Positions 58,567 to 64,000 of a stretch of DNA of 64,000 nt are shown here, piece after piece. The first letter of the stretch is position 1. Every line of letters starts with the position of its first letter. A model generated the notes under the pieces. The model was given only the letters and a program-made list of their open reading frames with translations, did not search any database and was not told where the DNA came from. This DNA comes from Henricia sp. BOLD:AAB3569 (lineage: Eukaryota > Echinodermata > Asteroidea > Spinulosida > Echinasteridae): positions 372,001 through 436,000 of the forward strand of contig JBBELK010000525.1 of NCBI GenBank assembly GCA_037783545.1, given 5' to 3'. Made by a program: the position numbers and the translations under genes.

Positions 58567-60635
58567 TATTTTTATTGTTAAAAAATAAGTGAAAATATTT
58601 GACGTCGAGTCATCGAGATTCCATGGAAAATTTACTGTTACAGTTAAAGCACGTTAGTTGCCATTTTGTCAGCCATATCGAAGATGTTTCGTGTATCTAT
58701 ACGCTTCCGCCCTGCCCCACTCCTTTCCCACTTAAAATAAAATTATGCGCTAAGGGCCGTGGTCTGAGAGCTTATACAGTACATATAAAACGTTTGTTGG
58801 CTCCAAAATTCGCATTTAAACAAAATCCACAACCACTATCTCAGTTGCGTATCGAGAAATTTCGCCAGGGGGCTGGTGCCCGCCCTACCAAATGTTTTGT
58901 TTCAATTTGTTTCAATTTAAAACAAATTGCACCATGCCTCCCTCTACGCCACTGACTATCCTACATACTTTCCAGTTGATACGCATCGTGCCAATAGGCA
59001 ATATCTTGCCTCCCACTTCACAACCCACCTTCTTCCTTTCCCTGTCCATCTTAGATTGCATCTCGGAGCAGTGTCTTCTCGTCTTGACTCTGGGGATTTC
59101 TTTGCCAGAAGGTGAGGTGTCTAATCTCACATCTCGTGGCGTTTTCCTTCGAAGTATCGACGAAAAGGTGTCGATGTTGATGAGTTAATGTAAGCCCACT
59201 CTTCATTTGCCGTTTTGAAAACAGATGCACGTACACTGTATGTCCCCCGGCCAGCGATGGGCTGTATGTGCATTAGGTTATCTCTTCAGTGAGCATGTGC
59301 GACATGCACCTGCAGTCGTCAATGCTCAAGACTAATTGTGTGATGAAAACAGTACAGGTTTCCCGATAAATGTTACATTTTTTTTTCAGTTAAAAAGAAA
59401 AATGTAGCAAAAGTAGCCCTAATCTTTCCACTCTCAGGTGTTCAGAAAATAAATTCCAGAAAAATTATGTTTACTCAGAAAAATGTCTGTTCTGTCGAGT
59501 TAACTCAACATGCGATAATTTTAGACCAAATACGACCCTATTTGCATCTGATCTAATAAACGACGACTTGTAGTTAAGTCTATTACACTGAAACATAAAT
59601 ATTCATAAATGAACTAACATATCCGTTCAATCACAAAATGCTACTTTAGGTGTGAAGTATGTAATGGTATGGTGTTCTAAAGACGACAAATGTCCGCTGC
59701 GTCGTGCCGTCGCGTCTCCCTTTCGCGTCCTGCCGTCGCGTCCTGCCGCCGTGCCGTCGTCTGTTTTCCTAGTTCAACACGGACTGAATAGCCGTAGAAC
59801 CATTTACAAGAGTGCGTGGGACAGGGAGAAACCTTTTCTTTAAACAAATAAAACTAATCTCTAAACTTTTAAAACCCCTTGCACGATTAATTGCGAGTCA
59901 TCAGATTTGTGTTCGACTTTCAATACCCGACGTATAGTGACGTCAGTACATGTAAATAACACTGGTTTCCATGCAAATTTAATTGTTAAACGAGTCAAGC
60001 AAATATTCCTGAGCCGGAAATCGAGCCGGACATTTTCCAACCAAGATTTTCAACCGTCACGTGTTCCGGTTTTCTCGAAAAGTCGTCAAAAATTTAGGTT
60101 AAAAACAACGAGGCAAAAATAAACGTATAATATTTAACAGACAAAAAGGCGGGAAACAAATGCATCTGAATGAAAGTAAAAGGGCACTTTTTAGTATAAA
60201 CTTCATGTACTTTGGCGTACATTTCGTGACAAAGTGCTCCCTCTTTATAAGCTTTTGTGCTGTCAGAAGCTATTTTTTGTCAAACACTCCAAATTTACCC
60301 CTACGATGTTGTTCCCTCCCCTGGCAACCTTTTAGAAAAAAACCTTCGGCAAATTGCTTGTAACCAACCACGACGGAATTGTGCAACTACCGTACACGTT
60401 TAAATGTTAGCTTGACGTACATTCCCTCATGGATCTTTTGACATTTTGAAGAATGGATTGTGGAAATCCAAAATCGCTGTGCGCTCATGTTAGACAAATT
60501 TGGAAAAACAGCACGACCGTTTTAAGGGTCAAAGTAGCTTTAATTACAAACGCACGATATCAAAAGTTATCACATGTCCGCGAAGCTATGCTGAAGGCAC
60601 GCTCGGCTTTTATTAAAAATGCTTATGCATATATA
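58567..60635. other. Gene-free stretch with GC-rich minisatellite
   Basis: 59694-59762 is a degenerate TGCCGTCGCGTCC repeat. Open frames up to 118 codons (58599-58955) have no recognised domain. TGACGTCA at 59938. Confidence 0.4.
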
Positions 60636-61083
60636 TGTGGGCCTTTCCACAGTAAAGGGGGCATTTTAGCAACACAGACCATATTTTCCAGAAAATACCT
60701 TTGTCTGGTCTCAAAATAAAAGAAATAGGTTTCAGTTGTTCTGAAGAGATAACTTAGGCCCAAAAAGGGTTAGGCTACAAATAGTGTGACAACATGCCTT
60801 TCTAAAAAAAAACGTGTACAAATTTCCAATATACGCTCGTAACCGGGACGGACACTTGTGTTATATTTTAGGCCGTCCCGGTTACGAGCGTATATTGGAA
60901 ATTTGTACACAGGGTTTTTAGAAAGGCATGTTGTCACACCATTTGTAACCCGTTCGGGGCCTAAGTTATCTCTTCAAAACAACTGAAACTTATTTCTTTT
61001 ATTTTGAGACTAGACAAAGGTATTTTCTGGAAAATATGGTCTGTGTTGCCAAAATGCCCCCTTTACCGTGGAAAGACTCACGT
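60636..61083. repeat. Foldback family D, copy 3, best preserved
   Basis: Arms of about 205 bp nearly perfect: GTGGGCCTTTCCACAGTAAA facing TTTACCGTGGAAAGACTCAC, through to ACGCTCGTAACCGGGACGG and its mirror beside a short centre (about 60850-60873). Contains gtgtacaaatttccaatata and agaaaggcatgttgtcacac, the family words. Confidence 0.85.
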
Positions 61084-61740
61084 ACGGTCACTCGAAGTGC
61101 ACATAATCCAAATAAAACGTATTACAGTATAAAAACACAAATTTAATAATTATTCTAAGCACATTGTGGACAACACTGAACACAACGCATTATTACCAAG
61201 AGCAGAATTTAAAACTGAATATACCAACGAATACATTCGCAATAAAATATTTATTTAAATTCACACAAACATTTGTTTTTAGAAGGCCAACAAAAAACTG
61301 CTTACGATAAATCATATCATGTGGTGAACGCGATGGTTGGTAAGCACTCTGAAGATTCGGAGGAAACGTCACAACGTTGTGACAATATATTAAAGGAGTG
61401 TGTCGAGATCACATTCTTTAATACAGGTATCGCGATACAAAGATACATGCAACATCTGCACGTTCCTTTTTATTCAAACGACCTCTGTCTGGTCTTATCA
61501 ATTATCTGATATTGTTCATGCATCTTTATTGATCATGCATCTTTTTTTCCGCTTAACTCATGAAAGACCATTACCTTTTCAAAACGAGAGAAAATTCACT
61601 GATTCTTAATACCTTATAGAACGTCTGAATTCCCGCCAGTTTTCTACTTTCCTTCGAGGCACTGCTACATGTATATACAACTCGATCAGTCACACCCACT
61701 CGTTTTATTTTTAAAACATAAAATAAGAGCATAAGCACTT
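61084..61740. other. Intergenic with B end fragment
   Basis: TTAAAGGAGTGTGTCGAGAT at 61391 is the end of a B element without its partner. Nothing else. Confidence 0.35.
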
Positions 61741-61905
61741 ATAGTACTATGTCAAAAAAGTCTTACTTTTGATCCTAAAAGACTTCGTCATTTGCCAACG
61801 GATTTAAACCAACATTTCAGATCATGTAAACGAGGCCTGACAAATCTTATTGAGCGACTTGCATCAGATTTGTCTGAGAGGGTGAGATTTAAAAGCAACG
61901 TATAT
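61741..61905. repeat. Element E, left-end fragment
   Basis: TTTCAGATCATGTAAACGAG, GCCTGACAAATCTTATTGAG and GAGAGGGTGAGATTTAAAAG match the ends of the E copy in transporter intron 8. Confidence 0.65.
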
Positions 61906-62842
61906 GTACCGCGGTGTTTTATGGACCGACACAGTAATTACCTTATTTCAAACACATTATTTTTCAGTCTAATGATTCGGTACACACTGCTCACAATATC
62001 AATCAATCAATCAACATGTATTTCCATAATGCCATTAAAATTACATCTATGAGAAACAAAAACAGATAATATGGGTGGCACTATGGAGGCATCTGCCGAA
62101 GCAATACAGCTTATATGGCGATGCCCTTAACAAGGAAACAAAGACTTACATAAGACATACAAACAATCGGACAAACATATAATATGGTTACATATAATTA
62201 AATAAATTAATTGGATGTAATGAAATGTAGCAATTGAAAAAAACAGGAAAATATGCAAACTAATCAAGGTTATTTAAGTTATCGAGATAAAGAAATGACA
62301 AAATAATATTGATTAGTAAACAGTGTATCTGACTGAAAACGTTGGGAGTGCTTTTACAATCAACAATCATTAACATGCACATACTTAGCAAACTAATCAA
62401 GCAGAAGGACCAACTGAATAATAAACTAGTATGCTAGCATTTGCCATACAATAGGAAAAGCAGCAAAACTATATAGACAAATCCCAAAAATAAACTTACA
62501 TGCAATGAAGATGAGAAGAAAGTTTGGATGAGAGCAAAGGGAAGACTATATGTTACATAACAGGAAATGAGATCATGTTTGAAGGTAGATTTGAAACAGC
62601 CCTCATGCAGACGACTTTGTTTTTAAAGCTGTATCTAGCATGTTCCACAGACGATACACAACTCACAATTGATATAGGTCTATTGTAAATTTTGGAATTG
62701 TTTTCACCTATTCTAGTGACAAGGTGTCTGTCATGCAGATACACTTGTCTAATCATAAACAAAATCATTCAAACGGAATGCATACCCTAAATAAAATATC
62801 TGCGTACACCCCACAATATCCCTAGTTTATTTTGAGTACTTA
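61906..62842. other. AT-rich stretch, possible LINE 3' tail on minus
   Basis: On the minus strand the sequence runs into (TTGA)4 at about 61999-62016, the kind of short tandem tail some LINEs end with, but no polymerase sequence is recognisable upstream. Low confidence. Confidence 0.25.
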
Positions 62843-63140
62843 GTGTATACACGAATCCGGTTGCTAAGGACTCCTTCCCTGCAAGTCCGCCATAGCTGGG
62901 GGCCATCCACTGCCATGGACTGGGCGCTTTGTCTTGTTGTTAAATCGAACAGCGCACAACGCGTACGCGCGCGCGCGTACACAGGCTTCGCAAGCAAATA
63001 AACGCGCAAAATTGTTCGAAGTGACAACATAATGTAACAGCATATCATCAACACAAAACCCACAGTTCATGGCACTGGATGGCCCCCAGCTATGGCGGAC
63101 GTACACGGACCATGACTTTGCAGCTCGGATTGGTGTATAT
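62843..63140. repeat. Foldback family J, copy 2
   Basis: GTCCGCCATAGCTGGGGGCC facing GGCCCCCAGCTATGGCGGAC, with outer CACGAATCCGGTTGC facing an inverted CTCGGATTGGTGTATA. The centre includes CGCGTACGCGCGCGCGCGTA (about 62959-62980), an alternating tract with Z-DNA potential. Confidence 0.75.
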
Positions 63141-64000
63141 CGCCGCTCGAGTAATTGATATGTAAATGCTAAGAGTTGTCATGTATATCAGCGTAGTACG
63201 CAGGATTGGACAGGTGTGTCTAACGACCGATTACTAGGTATTGACGTGCCAAAGACACAACGGGGACATCTTAAGATGTATAGTAACGACATCTTTCACC
63301 AAAATGGATGTCTTGATACGAATTCCAGATCTGATGATCATTCTGCGGTCGTGTACCACCGGATTTTTATAGAAATCACACGTCATTATCCTGCTAAAAA
63401 TAATGTTCGAAACCAAACGTTCTGAACGTTCTCGAAATGATTTCACAGAAAGGGTCACTTAATCGACATAACGGTGACATAGATTTACTTGGGCTGCCAT
63501 TTCGATTGAGCTGCTCCAAATTAGATTGAGATAATTTTGGGGTTGATGTTCGTGTGTGATTGAAATTCAAGGAAATGTACTATTATTATAAAAAAAGCTT
63601 TTGTGAAGACCGTCCACGGTGCAGTACATAGCCCCAATCCGATGTGCGTCCACGCTGAGTGCACAAAAACACACGTGCACGCGCGCGTCATGCATCGACC
63701 GAGTGCACTACGTGCGCGTGTGTGTATGCAACGCGCGCGTGAGTACGGTATCGTACTGTACTGCAATAACAAAAGAGCATACAGTTATACAAGAAATGAA
63801 CTGAAGTTTTCAACACCAAACAGACAAAAACCTTGCGGAAATCTTGCAAAACAAAAAGGTAAGTTTCATATTATATTTTCATGACTCGTGCGGTATATTC
63901 TCATATCACGTACACTCAAAGCCATCTAACATTATATAAATCCCGTGTTGAGTAGTTTTACGTGCAATAAACAGCTAACTTGAATCTGTTAGTGCTATGC
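63141..64000. other. Intergenic end of window
   Basis: CpG-rich alternating GCGCGC/GTGTGT patch at 63670-63745. The opposed open frames across it are compositional. The frame reaching aaaaggtaag near 63857 could be an exon end, but no known domain is seen. Confidence 0.3.

Noticed and set aside
1..64000. CRISPR array, operon or prophage content
   Set aside because: Introns, SINE/LINE relics and animal gene families show nuclear eukaryotic DNA; no regularly spaced repeat array was seen.

Overview
This is nuclear DNA of an animal. Genes are split by GT-AG introns, and long gene-free tracts are full of short inverted-repeat transposons, tRNA-derived SINE-like pieces and non-LTR relics. CpG is not strongly depleted, and the palindrome TAGGCCTA is far too frequent. 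Together with the gene content this points to a marine invertebrate, most likely a deuterostome such as an echinoderm. The organism is inference; nothing in the window names it.

Three protein-coding genes can be supported. (1) The 3' part of a Caskin scaffold gene on + (exons 414-552, 2086-5760, 6031-6163, 6834-6936): second SAM domain, one very large proline/serine-rich exon and a conserved C-terminal tail. The upstream ankyrin, SH3 and first SAM exons lie outside the window. (2) A complete nine-exon gene on + (12861-21869) for a 366-residue multi-pass protein of the YeeE/YedE (sulphur/thiosulfate transport) family, with the family Cys-Pro-Gly and GGCTSGHG motifs. (3) An intronless class A neuropeptide receptor on - (49052-50131), closest in look to galanin/allatostatin-A receptors. 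The three are not functionally linked as far as the sequence shows.

The rest is repeat-dominated. Recurrent families, named here for cross-reference: A, about 354 bp, ends AAAGGCCC...TGTATCATTTGC, at TTAA; B, about 370 bp, ends AAAGGAGCGTGTCCAGAT, at TTAA; C, 133 bp near-perfect palindrome at TTAA; D, about 430-450 bp foldbacks; E, about 2 kb element with inverted ends; F, foldback starting ATCGATATATATACACTGG; G, about 110 bp foldback; H, I, J and K, other foldbacks. Several insertions can be dated relative to each other because an unoccupied copy of the same host sequence also lies in the window: a 1,956 bp palindrome inside an A element (8 bp duplication), a 909 bp insertion inside a G element (8 bp duplication), a C element at TTAA, and a J element in one of two tandem 2 kb duplicates.

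Layout: 1-6936 Caskin; 6937-12860 its 3' region and intergenic DNA; 12861-21869 transporter, with repeat-filled introns 1 and 8; 21870-49051 gene-poor repeat tract with retroelement relics (35.1 kb, 37.7 kb, 39.5 kb) and a tandem duplication (36.06-39.97 kb); 49052-50131 receptor; 50132-64000 gene-poor repeats. Coordinates of repeats are by eye and good to a few bases at best; copy counts are minimum counts.
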